A stretch of 64,000 bases of DNA from Bradyrhizobium cajani (lineage in GTDB: Bacteria; Pseudomonadota; Alphaproteobacteria; Rhizobiales; Xanthobacteraceae). This document shows positions 48,574 through 57,005 of this stretch, one piece after another (within the stretch, counting starts at the first letter, position 1; the number at the start of each line of letters is the position of its first letter). The notes beneath the pieces are model-generated. The model saw only the letters and a program-made list of their open reading frames with translations. It did not search any database and was not told the DNA's origin. The stretch covers positions 1 to 64,000 of the forward strand of contig NZ_WQNE01000021.1 in NCBI RefSeq assembly GCF_009759665.1, in the 5' to 3' direction. A program made the translations under genes and the position numbers.

Positions 48574-49890
48574 TCAATGCGATTTGTCGATTGTTTTCAG
48601 CGCGCCCTCGGGCAGGACGTCATTCAAAAGGCTGAGGAAGTCTCGCTGTGCAAGATCGCGCGCGCGGTCGACCAAGAACGGGATCGGGCTGGATGGCTCC
48701 GCGGTGCGGAAAAACGCCGCGACCTTCGCCAGCAGGGCCAAAGCCTGCGCTCTGTTTTCTACTGAAAAAACAATATCTTGATTGTCGGTCTCGAGCGCGG
48801 GCGAAGATGAGGTCGCGAGCTCCGCCATCCGTTCGATCGGCAGGTTGAAAACCTTGTCCCGCCCGATGTTGATCGCAGCGCTCTCCACGTGTGAGGGCAC
48901 CAGCATCCGCATCACCTCAATGAATGACTTGCCGACCATCTCCTGCGCCTGTCGCACCAGCAACAGCGCCGGGTTGGACGGTTCCATTCGCGAAAAATAT
49001 TCGGCCGCCGCCGCGAGCGCCGCGGAGGCCTGCGCCGAGGAAGCGAGTGCGCCGGTCGCGTCAAGCGGAACTGGCGCATCGACGGAAGCCGCATCTTCTC
49101 CCGCAGGAGCGGCGATCGCGGTCGGATCACGCGCGGCGACAAGGCCCGCAAGCCACGCGGCCATGCCGTTAACCATCGCGGAGAGCCTGTCGAGGCTGAT
49201 GGGTTGCCCCGAGTTCAACTTTTCGTGCCAGATCGCTTTGAGGTCTGCAATTTCAGCGGCGACCGCGGAGCACCGTGTGCTGGTGCTCTTGAGTGTGTCG
49301 AGGTCAGTTTCGCTGACGATGCGTTCGATGGTCGCGAGATCGGGGCCGTCGATATCGGCGTCGCCGGCGGAAATTTCGCCGTTGGCAACCTGATAGGCGC
49401 GGTAGTTGAGGCTGCCGTGCCTGCGGTTTTCGATCAGGGGAAGGAATTGGAGCGGGTTAATCACGGTCGGAAACACGTCGATCGCTTCGACCGTGACAGC
49501 ACGAAGCGCAAAGTCGCCGTCCTCGCCCCTCGGATGCACAGCTTCCCATTGCTCGCGCAGCAGCAAATTTGTCGCCTTCAGGCAGCTAAGGAAGCCGTCG
49601 AGATCGCGGTTGAGGATGGAGAACTTGGCGAGCAGCATGTTCAGGCGCAGATCGCGGGTACGAGCCAGAAGGGGCTGTGCGGCGGCGAACTGGCCGGCAA
49701 AATCGACCGCCTTCGGATCGAAGCGCCCGCGCTCTCCGTTGGCGTTGACGACTTCGAAGAACGACATTGGCAGCAGGGATTCCGCAGATGCGAAGAAGTT
49801 GAGATATTGGACGTCTCCGACGGCGTCGAGATCCGGCCCGCAGGGATCGTTGGCCGTTATTGGCTGCGTCAGGGCGATGACATCAAGCAT
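48574..49890 (-). CDS. tssA: T6SS protein TssA (ImpA)
   Basis: This 438-residue protein has an N-terminal ImpA_N domain (PITANDPCGPDLD, then a helical region containing EQWEAVHPRGEDGD) and a C-terminal region rich in alanine with EPSNPALLLVRQAQEMVG. A repeat of the SNPALLLVRQA-type motif, SSPIPFLVDRARDLAQ, lies near the end. TssA caps or starts sheath polymerisation at the baseplate. It is the first gene of the leftward T6SS operon. Confidence 0.92.
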   Translation of the reverse strand: MLDVIALTQPITANDPCGPDLDAVGDVQYLNFFASAESLLPMSFFEVVNANGERGRFDPKAVDFAGQFAAAQPLLARTRDLRLNMLLAKFSILNRDLDGFLSCLKATNLLLREQWEAVHPRGEDGDFALRAVTVEAIDVFPTVINPLQFLPLIENRRHGSLNYRAYQVANGEISAGDADIDGPDLATIERIVSETDLDTLKSTSTRCSAVAAEIADLKAIWHEKLNSGQPISLDRLSAMVNGMAAWLAGLVAARDPTAIAAPAGEDAASVDAPVPLDATGALASSAQASAALAAAAEYFSRMEPSNPALLLVRQAQEMVGKSFIEVMRMLVPSHVESAAINIGRDKVFNLPIERMAELATSSSPALETDNQDIVFSVENRAQALALLAKVAAFFRTAEPSSPIPFLVDRARDLAQRDFLSLLNDVLPEGALKTIDKSH

Positions 49891-50235
49891 GCGAGATCGT
49901 CCATATCTCCTCGGCCATGGCCCTCTGCAGAGCCATTGGCATCTGGCGGATCACGCAGGGGGATCATGATCCGATGACTTATGGGTTAGACCCTTGCAGG
50001 TCCCGGTTCATTCCGGACGATCATGACATTTTCGCGTGAACCGGCAAGCTCTTGGAGCCGACTACTTGAGGGCCGGGGTGGTTCCTTTGACGGCTGCTGT
50101 GGCGCGTCAGGAGGGGCGGCCCCCGGGCGGACTTTCCGGCATTGCCAGTGGCGGCAGGACTTCCGCGATTCTTGCATGACGCCTGATCTGCACTTGCAGC
50201 CGATCATGCGATCGAAGGAGGGAGTTTAAGCCCAC
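49891..50235. promoter_or_regulatory. Divergent promoter region between the two T6SS operons
   Basis: This 345-bp gap separates tssA and vgrG and must hold both promoters. It has a perfect 12-bp palindrome GGATCATGATCC at 49961-49972; the core GATCATGA recurs at 50019-50026 and GATCATGC at 50202-50209. These may be regulator sites. No convincing -24/-12 sigma-54 promoter was seen. The vgrG start is preceded by GGAGGGAG with a rather long spacing. Confidence 0.5.
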
Positions 50236-52104
50236 ATGGGCCAGCTTACCCAGGATACCCGCCTCTGCGAACTCAAGACGCCTCTCGGCAAGGACGTTCT
50301 GGTTTTTGTCGGGTTCGAGGCTTCGGAAGGCCTCAGCGAACTGTTCGAGTATCGTATCGAGTGTCTCAGCGAGGATGCCGACCTCGACTTCGATCGTGCG
50401 ATCGGCCAGCAGTGCACGCTGACGATCAAGCTGCATGAAAAGGAACGCGAGTTCAGTGGCATCCTTACGGAAGCCCAGTGGCTCGGGGTGAAGAACGACT
50501 ATTTCAGCTACCGGATCGTCCTGAGGCCCTGGTTGTGGCTGTTGTCGCGCACCACCGATTGCCGGATCTTTCAGGACAAGAAGGCACCCGACATCATCAA
50601 GGAGGTCTTCAATGAGCGCGGCTTCACAGATTATGAATCCAAGCTGACCGAAGAGGGCTCCTGTCCGAAGCTCGAGTATTGCGTTCAGTACCGCGAGACC
50701 GACCTGAACTTTGTTTGCCGGCTGATGGAACAGCACGGCATCTACTATTTCTTCAAGCATGATGGCGGAAAGCACACGCTGGTGCTTGCGGACTCCAAGT
50801 CGTCGCACAGCCCGATCAACGGGCTTGCCACGATTCCCTACATCCCGCTGACTGGTGCCGACCGTCGAGGCGAGCAGCATATCTACGAATGGGTCTCGGA
50901 GCGTCGGTTTCGTACCGGCAAGATCGAGCTCAACGATTACAACTACCAGAAGCCCAATGCGCAGATGATCAGCGATGCCAAGGGCTCCGAGCATTACACC
51001 AGGTCAGAGATGGAGTTTTACGACTATCCTGGCAAGTTCAAGGAAAAGTCCGACGGCGAGCGCTACGCGAAGATCCAGCTCCAGGCCGAGCAGGCGATGG
51101 ATCGGCGGCGCCGCGGCAACGGCGACGCCGTCAACCTGTTCCCCGGCGGGCTGACGAAGCTCGAAAAGCACGCCAAGGACTCGCAGAACGTCGAATATCT
51201 CGTGGTGCGAGCAACGCATTCGTTCTCGATCGAATCCTACCGCACTGGCGGTCCCAGTGATGCCGGGCAACATGTCTATTTCGGTAGCTTCGAGTTTCTG
51301 CCAAGCGACCGGCCGTTTCGAGCGCCGATGATGACGCCGAAGCCGAGGATCAACGGCATCCAGACGGCAAAGGTGGTGACCAAAGACGACAATTCGAGCG
51401 AGGAAATTGACGTCGAGTCGTTGGGCGAAATCTATGTCCGGTTTTTCTGGGATCGCAAGAAGAAGCGATCGTGCCGATTGCGCGTGGCCCAGGTCTGGTC
51501 CGGCAAGCGCTGGGGCGGTCAGATCATTCCGCGCGTCGGACAGGAAGTCGTCGTCGAATTTCTCGAAGGCGATCCGGACCGACCCCTGGTGATCGGCACC
51601 GTGTACAACGACGAATACAAGTTACCCTACGATCTGCCGTCGAAGAAGACGATTGCCGGATTGAAGTCTGACTCGACCAAGGGTGGCGGCGGCTTCAACG
51701 AGTGGAACTTCGAGGATAAGAAGGGATCCGAGAAGATCACGGTGCATGCCGAGAAGGACCACGACGTGACGGTCCGCGACACCGAGACGAGGACCATCGG
51801 TGAAGCTGCATTCGGCGGTGACACCCGGAAGACCACGCTCAAGAACGGCAATGACAAGCTGGATATCGAATTGGGCGGTCAGCACGTCACGCTGGCCATG
51901 GACCAGTCTGTCAACGCGGGCATCAGCATCGCGCTGACGGCCAATGCCAACATCACCCTGCAGGTTGGTCCGAGCCAGATTATTCTGACCCCGGGGGGCA
52001 TCATCATCAACGCGCCGACCATCGCCATGACGGCGCAGGCCGCCATGGCGCTTTCAGCCGGCGGTCCGCTGGTCGCCCACGGCACTCCAACTCTTGTCGG
52101 CTGA
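50236..52104 (+). CDS. vgrG: T6SS spike protein VgrG (TssI)
   Basis: This 622-residue VgrG has the gp27-like N-terminal half (VFVGFEASEGLSELFEYRIECLS, LEYCVQYRETDLNFVCRLMEQHGIYYFF), a gp5 OB-fold (GEIYVRFFWDRKKKRSCRLRVAQVW, IPRVGQEVVVEFLEGDPDRPLVIG) and a C-terminal beta needle (ITLQVGPSQIILTPGGIIIN). It forms the spike that punctures the target. There is no added catalytic domain, so any effector must be separate. It opens the rightward T6SS operon, 5 bp before a DUF6931-like gene. Confidence 0.96.
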   Translation: MGQLTQDTRLCELKTPLGKDVLVFVGFEASEGLSELFEYRIECLSEDADLDFDRAIGQQCTLTIKLHEKEREFSGILTEAQWLGVKNDYFSYRIVLRPWLWLLSRTTDCRIFQDKKAPDIIKEVFNERGFTDYESKLTEEGSCPKLEYCVQYRETDLNFVCRLMEQHGIYYFFKHDGGKHTLVLADSKSSHSPINGLATIPYIPLTGADRRGEQHIYEWVSERRFRTGKIELNDYNYQKPNAQMISDAKGSEHYTRSEMEFYDYPGKFKEKSDGERYAKIQLQAEQAMDRRRRGNGDAVNLFPGGLTKLEKHAKDSQNVEYLVVRATHSFSIESYRTGGPSDAGQHVYFGSFEFLPSDRPFRAPMMTPKPRINGIQTAKVVTKDDNSSEEIDVESLGEIYVRFFWDRKKKRSCRLRVAQVWSGKRWGGQIIPRVGQEVVVEFLEGDPDRPLVIGTVYNDEYKLPYDLPSKKTIAGLKSDSTKGGGGFNEWNFEDKKGSEKITVHAEKDHDVTVRDTETRTIGEAAFGGDTRKTTLKNGNDKLDIELGGQHVTLAMDQSVNAGISIALTANANITLQVGPSQIILTPGGIIINAPTIAMTAQAAMALSAGGPLVAHGTPTLVG

Positions 52105-52109
52105 CGATC

Positions 52110-52673
52110 ATGGGTCAGGTTCGGTTCGCCACGGTTCAGGATCTGCTTCAAGCCTATCCCATGGCGCGCCATGACGTCGGCAAGGCCGATGCCGGGAAGC
52201 CTTCACTGGATTTCCTTGAGCAGGCCACCGACGCGCGCAACTGGCATCAGGCCGTATCGTTTTGCGCCTATCTTCTGCCTAGGCGTGTGGCTGTTGCCTG
52301 GGGCTGCCGCTCGTTGCGACGGATGTTCGACCATTTCGACGCCAACGACAGCAGGTCGCTGAATTTCGCGGAGACCTGGGTCCGCCAATCGGATGAGCAA
52401 TCCCGGAACAAGGCGCTCGCCGTCGGCAATGCCAACGACCCCGAGCAGCCGGCGACGTGGCTGGCGCTGGCGGCCGGCTGGTCCGGTGGAAGCGTGGTTC
52501 CCGCGGAATTTGCGCCGGTCGAAGCCAAGCCGGATCAAGCCGCGCGGGCGGTGCGTGCAGCCCTGCTGATCGGCCTTTGCCGGCTCTCCCGTGACTCCCG
52601 GGACCGGATAATGACGGCATGCCTAGAGGATGGTATTCAATTAGCGCGCGGCGAACCGCGTTCTGCACGCTAA
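52110..52673 (+). CDS. Hypothetical protein, DUF6931-like, T6SS operon
   Basis: This 187-residue protein begins FATVQDLLQAYPMARHDV and has a helical region with NWHQAVSFCAYLLPRRVAVAWGCRSLR. It ends with RAALLIGLCRLSRDSRDRIMTACLEDGIQLARGE. From memory this resembles the DUF6931 family, small helical proteins of unknown function in T6SS clusters. It follows vgrG by 5 bp, so a role as VgrG-linked adaptor, chaperone or assembly factor is plausible. It has no signal peptide or membrane helix. Confidence 0.8.
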   Translation: MGQVRFATVQDLLQAYPMARHDVGKADAGKPSLDFLEQATDARNWHQAVSFCAYLLPRRVAVAWGCRSLRRMFDHFDANDSRSLNFAETWVRQSDEQSRNKALAVGNANDPEQPATWLALAAGWSGGSVVPAEFAPVEAKPDQAARAVRAALLIGLCRLSRDSRDRIMTACLEDGIQLARGEPRSAR

Positions 52674-52685
52674 CGAGACGATGTG

Positions 52686-54053
52686 ATGGTGCTTCGCTTT
52701 CATATCGAGAACGAACCGAACCTTCCCGACGGCGGCCCTGTGTCATTTTCGGTCACCGGCAGGCGTTCGATCGACATTGGCCGGGACCGTCACCTCGATT
52801 GGACACTGCCGGATCCGGCGCGCATGATTTCGGGAAAGCATTGCGAGGTTCACTTTCGCGATGGCGGCTACTGGCTGCACGACGTCTCGACGAACGGGAC
52901 TTTTCTCAATGGCGCCGATCAGCGTATGCGGGGGCCGCACCGGCTGCGTGACGGCGATCGGCTTACCATTGGCCATTACATCATTGGAGTTTCGCTGGAG
53001 GATGAGGCTGGGGGGGCCGCCCCCAACCATGACGCGCAACTGCACGCACCCCCGGTCCGGCAGCATGCGAATTACCAGGAGCTTTGGGCGGCAGATCGGG
53101 ACGTGCCGCCGCCGATCGACCCGCAACACTTGAAGACGCCGCGCGAGGCCGCGCGGCCCGTCAATCCGGAGTTCCTGGATTGGGCGGCGAGCATCCCGGC
53201 CCCGGGCGTGGATCCCGTTCGACGTTCATCGGCAATGCCTCCCTACCAGCCGTCCGTGCGGGATGACATGAGCTGGGCCGCCGGTCCGGTCGTCGCGCCG
53301 AAACCGCCAGTCGAGCGACCGCCCGCCATGCCGACCCCGCGTCGGCCATCGGTGTGGACGGATGATGAACCGGCGCCTGCCCAGCCGCTATCGCCGTCGC
53401 GGGCTGAGATGCCCCGCCCGGCGCCGCCGGCAGACGAGGGACCGGTTACCGCCATGCCGGTCGGCGGTACCGAGTTTGCGCTGCTGGTGGCGCGCGCTGC
53501 CGGATTGCCGGACAATTTCTTTGCCAACCAGACCGATGCCGAACTCGCTGAACAGCTTGGTATCATCTTGCGGGTGACCGTCGACAATCTGATGGCGCTG
53601 TTGCAGGCGCGAACCCAGGCGAAGCAACTAGCCCGCAGCACGAGTCAGACCACAGTCCAGGCCATCGAGAACAATCCGTTGAAATTCTCGCCGACTTCGG
53701 AAGAGGCGATGCGCATTCTGTTCGGACCGCCGACGCGTAGCTACCTCGACGCGCAACGCGCCTTCGCACAGGGCTTCGGTGATCTCAAGTCACATCAATT
53801 GAAGACGTACATGGCGATGCAGCACGCGGTCCATGAGCTGATCGCTGGTATCGATCCAACGCTGATGGCACGCGAGCTCGAGCTTCAGCGTGGCGCAAGC
53901 TCCTGGCTCGGCACGAACAAAAGCAAACTCTGGGACGAATTCCTGACGCGCTGGAAGGCGCATCTAGGCCGCGACAGCAGCGCGCCGATCGATACCTTTA
54001 TGTTGCATTTCTCGAACTATTACGACCGCGCCGACAAGGCCGGGTCAAAGTGA
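52686..54053 (+). CDS. tagH: T6SS FHA-domain protein (TagH/Fha)
   Basis: This 455-residue protein has an N-terminal FHA domain with GR (32-33), SGKH (49-52), NG (70-71) and NG (75-76), which binds phosphothreonine. A proline-rich linker (about 110-255) separates it from a conserved helical C-terminal domain of about 190 residues (FALLVARAAGLPDNFFANQ, then LKFSPTSEEAMRILFG). Such Fha proteins bind phosphorylated partners of the PpkA/PppA pathway and promote T6SS assembly. ATG at 52686 is chosen over the adjacent GTG at 52683. Confidence 0.92.
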   Translation: MVLRFHIENEPNLPDGGPVSFSVTGRRSIDIGRDRHLDWTLPDPARMISGKHCEVHFRDGGYWLHDVSTNGTFLNGADQRMRGPHRLRDGDRLTIGHYIIGVSLEDEAGGAAPNHDAQLHAPPVRQHANYQELWAADRDVPPPIDPQHLKTPREAARPVNPEFLDWAASIPAPGVDPVRRSSAMPPYQPSVRDDMSWAAGPVVAPKPPVERPPAMPTPRRPSVWTDDEPAPAQPLSPSRAEMPRPAPPADEGPVTAMPVGGTEFALLVARAAGLPDNFFANQTDAELAEQLGIILRVTVDNLMALLQARTQAKQLARSTSQTTVQAIENNPLKFSPTSEEAMRILFGPPTRSYLDAQRAFAQGFGDLKSHQLKTYMAMQHAVHELIAGIDPTLMARELELQRGASSWLGTNKSKLWDEFLTRWKAHLGRDSSAPIDTFMLHFSNYYDRADKAGSK

Positions 54054-54098
54054 ACTATCGGCGACCACGCAGTCGCCGACAATTGCTGAGTGGATGGA

Positions 54099-55436
54099 AT
54101 GTCTTGGTACAGCAAGGTTTTCTGGTCAGAAGGTCTGTTTCTGCGGCCGCATCATCTGCAGCAGAACGATCGCTACATCGAACATTTGCTGGAAAAGCGC
54201 GTTCGCTACACAACGCCGTATCCTTGGGGATTTGCCCAGCTCGAGATCGATAAGGACCTTACCGAGCAGAGCAAATTCGCGGTGCGCAACGCGTCCGGCG
54301 TCATGCCGGACGGAACGCCGTTCGACATTCCTGCGGACAGCTCAATTCCTGAAGCGATCGAAGTACCGGATTCGGCCGCAGGCCAGATCGTCTGGCTCAT
54401 GATGCCGGTCGCGGCGCCGAACACCCGCGAGGTCGACGAGGACCGCAGCGATAGCGCCAGTCGCTATGTTCGCACTTCGGAGACCTTCATCGACTCGACT
54501 TCCGCGCTGCGCATCGAAGAAGAGATCGACATAGCCTATCCGCGGTTGTCGTTCGAACTGCGCAAGACCAGCAAGCCCGGATATATGGGTCTCGGTATCG
54601 CGCGCATCCTGGAGGTGCGCGACAAAAACATCCTGTTCGACGACAAGTTCGTGCCGCCGATGCTGGTCTGCGCCGCCCATCCGATCATCGAGGGATGGCT
54701 CAATCGCATCATCGGCTGGGTCGAGACCAAGCTCGACGAGTTGGCGCGCTATGCGGTCGATCCGTCGTCCGGCGGCGGCTTGCAGAGCGTCGACTATCTG
54801 GTGCTGCAGGTGCTGAACCGCACCATTCCCGTGCTGACTCATTTTCAGCGTTCCGGCAGCGTGCACCCCGAGCGGCTGTACGAGGAGTTGCTGAGGTTCG
54901 CGGGTGAGCTTGCGACGTTTGCCACGGCGGAACGGCGCGCGCGTAACTATCCGGCGTACGATCACGACGATCTCGAGAATGTCTTCACACCCTTGGTGAG
55001 CGATATCCAGGATTTCCTGAGCGCGCGGCTGGGCCGGCGGGCGATTCGCCTCGAGATCATCGAACGCGCGCAGAATGCGTTCGTGTCGCCGATCCGCGAT
55101 CGGGCGCTGTTCCGAAATGCGACCTTGGTGCTGGAGGTTGCCGCACGGCGGCCGCTCGTGGAGATCCAGAACGATTTCCCGCACCTTTTCAAGGTCGGGC
55201 CGAATACCAAGATGAACGAGATCGTGCACGCCAACCTGCCAGGTCTGACGTTGGTGCATTTGCCGACGCCGCCGCCGCACATTCGGGCCATCACGGACCA
55301 CGTGTATTTCTATCTCGACCGCAAGTCGCCGCTGTGGCCCGAATTCAGCACGGCGGCCTCAATCGGGATGCATTTCTCTGGCGACTGGCCGGAGCTTGAG
55401 CTGTACCTTTGGGCCATCCTGGAAGACAGGCCATGA
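54099..55436 (+). CDS. tssK: T6SS baseplate subunit TssK
   Basis: This 445-residue protein begins MSWYSKVFWSEGLFLRPHHLQQNDRY-like, the standard TssK opening, and continues with the family's three-domain layout (C-terminal LYLWAILEDRP). TssK trimers connect the baseplate to the TssL/TssM membrane complex. The ATG at 54099 is selected on this conserved start; a GTG three codons upstream is possible. Its stop overlaps tssL by 4 bp (ATGA). Confidence 0.94.
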   Translation: MSWYSKVFWSEGLFLRPHHLQQNDRYIEHLLEKRVRYTTPYPWGFAQLEIDKDLTEQSKFAVRNASGVMPDGTPFDIPADSSIPEAIEVPDSAAGQIVWLMMPVAAPNTREVDEDRSDSASRYVRTSETFIDSTSALRIEEEIDIAYPRLSFELRKTSKPGYMGLGIARILEVRDKNILFDDKFVPPMLVCAAHPIIEGWLNRIIGWVETKLDELARYAVDPSSGGGLQSVDYLVLQVLNRTIPVLTHFQRSGSVHPERLYEELLRFAGELATFATAERRARNYPAYDHDDLENVFTPLVSDIQDFLSARLGRRAIRLEIIERAQNAFVSPIRDRALFRNATLVLEVAARRPLVEIQNDFPHLFKVGPNTKMNEIVHANLPGLTLVHLPTPPPHIRAITDHVYFYLDRKSPLWPEFSTAASIGMHFSGDWPELELYLWAILEDRP

Positions 55437-56962
55437 GCGACAGGGACAAGCCGGTCAATCCTTTCGGTCGGGGCGAACGGACGATCATCCGTCCCAACCC
55501 CGGCGGGAAGTTGCCGCCGGCGCCGACCCCGCAGCTTCCGGCGGGCGAGGGACCTGCAGCACGTCCGGCCTATTCGCCGTCGCCCGTTCCTTCTCCCGGC
55601 GCGCCTTCGCCCGCGCCGCCATCCTTTTCTCCCATCCCGCAGGGCTCGGGTTACGCCACCCCGCCGACCAGCCATCCGGCGGAGGAATGGATCTCGACGC
55701 CGGCGCAAAGCCAGGCGCCGCAGCCGATATTGCCGCCCGGTCCGCCGCTGCGCGTCGACGATCTGGTCGCGCCAAATGCCAATCCGGTGATGCGCGCTGC
55801 GGGCCCATTGCTGCAACTGCTTGGCCGGTTGCGGGTGGCGCTCATGCGTGCGTCATTCGCGAGCCTGATGGAGCAGGTCGCCGACGCCATCAAGTTTTTT
55901 GAAAAGGATATCCGTTCAGCGGGCATTTCCGAACATCAGGCCAACACAGCGAAGTACATCCTGTGCGCCACGGCCGACGATATCGTGCAGCACATCCCGA
56001 CCGAGGAGCGCCACGTCTGGACGCAATACTCGATGCTGAGCCGGTTCTTCGGCGAGCGGGTCGGCGGCGTCCGCTTCTTCGAGATACTTGACCATTTGAA
56101 GGCCGATCCGCTGGTCAACTATCCGGTGCTCGAGCTTCAGCACGCCTGCCTGGCGCTCGGCTTTCAGGGCATTCACCGCACATCGGCAGGCGGGCTTGCG
56201 AACCTGCAGGTGATCCAGCGCAACCTCTATGAACTGTTGCGTCGGGTCCGGCCCAAGACGGTGAGCGACCTGTCGCCCAACTGGCGCGGGCAGGCGCTGG
56301 CTGGTCGCCGGCAGCGTCTGCGTGTTCCAGTCTGGCTGGTGGCGGCCGTGATCGCCGCGCTGCTGACCGGGTCCTATTTCGTCCTGCGGACGCTGCTCGC
56401 CGGCCGGGCGGAGAATGCTGCCGAGGTGGCGCTCGCGCTTCATCCGGACGGCCCGATCGAGCTCAAGCGGCGGGTCGTTGCGCCACCGCCTCCGCCACCA
56501 CCACCGCCGCCACCGGACCGCATCACCCAGTTGCAGCGCATCCGCAACGCGCTGGCGAAGGAGAATACGGCCTGTGCCATGACGGCGGACCAGACCGCGA
56601 GCTTCATCGTGATCAGGGTCTGTGACCTGGCATTGTTTGCGTCTGGGCAGGCTACCATCCTCGACGGCTTCAAGCCGGTCGCAGTCCGCGTCGCCGCAAC
56701 CCTCGACAAGGAGCCGGGACGTATCCGGGTCGTCGGTCATACCGACAGTTCGCCGATCCGCACGGTGCGGTTCCCTTCGAACTTCGAGTTGTCGGTCGAA
56801 CGCGCCAAGGCGGTTGCCGCCGCATTGAAGCCTGGCCTGACCGATGCCTCGCGCGTCGACGTCGAGGGCAAGGGAGCCGATGGGCCAATCGCCAGCAATA
56901 CGACACCTGAGGGACGCGCCAAGAACCGGCGCGTCGAAATCTTTATCGAACGCAGCGAATAA
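55433..56962 (+). CDS. tssL: T6SS membrane protein TssL with C-terminal OmpA-like domain
   Basis: This 509-residue TssL (DotU/IcmH) has a proline-rich N-terminal region (about 1-115), a cytoplasmic DotU domain (about 120-290, MRAAGPLLQLLGRLR), one membrane helix near 298-318 (VPVWLVAAVIAALLTGSYFVL), a run of eleven prolines near 349, and an OmpA-type peptidoglycan-binding domain from about 400 (VVGHTDSSPIRT, SVERAKAVAAAL, GRAKNRRVEIFIE). The OmpA part anchors the membrane complex to the cell wall, as in evolved TssL proteins. In related systems PpkA phosphorylates TssL near its N-terminus. Confidence 0.94.
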   Translation: MSDRDKPVNPFGRGERTIIRPNPGGKLPPAPTPQLPAGEGPAARPAYSPSPVPSPGAPSPAPPSFSPIPQGSGYATPPTSHPAEEWISTPAQSQAPQPILPPGPPLRVDDLVAPNANPVMRAAGPLLQLLGRLRVALMRASFASLMEQVADAIKFFEKDIRSAGISEHQANTAKYILCATADDIVQHIPTEERHVWTQYSMLSRFFGERVGGVRFFEILDHLKADPLVNYPVLELQHACLALGFQGIHRTSAGGLANLQVIQRNLYELLRRVRPKTVSDLSPNWRGQALAGRRQRLRVPVWLVAAVIAALLTGSYFVLRTLLAGRAENAAEVALALHPDGPIELKRRVVAPPPPPPPPPPPDRITQLQRIRNALAKENTACAMTADQTASFIVIRVCDLALFASGQATILDGFKPVAVRVAATLDKEPGRIRVVGHTDSSPIRTVRFPSNFELSVERAKAVAAALKPGLTDASRVDVEGKGADGPIASNTTPEGRAKNRRVEIFIERSE

Positions 56963-57005
56963 GCAGATGCCGCCAGTTCACGCGGTTTGCGACAGGTACC
57001 GTTAG

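Noticed and set aside
49891..50235. Possible sigma-54 promoter for the T6SS operons
   Set aside because: TGGC and TTGC elements occur but not with the -24/-12 spacing.
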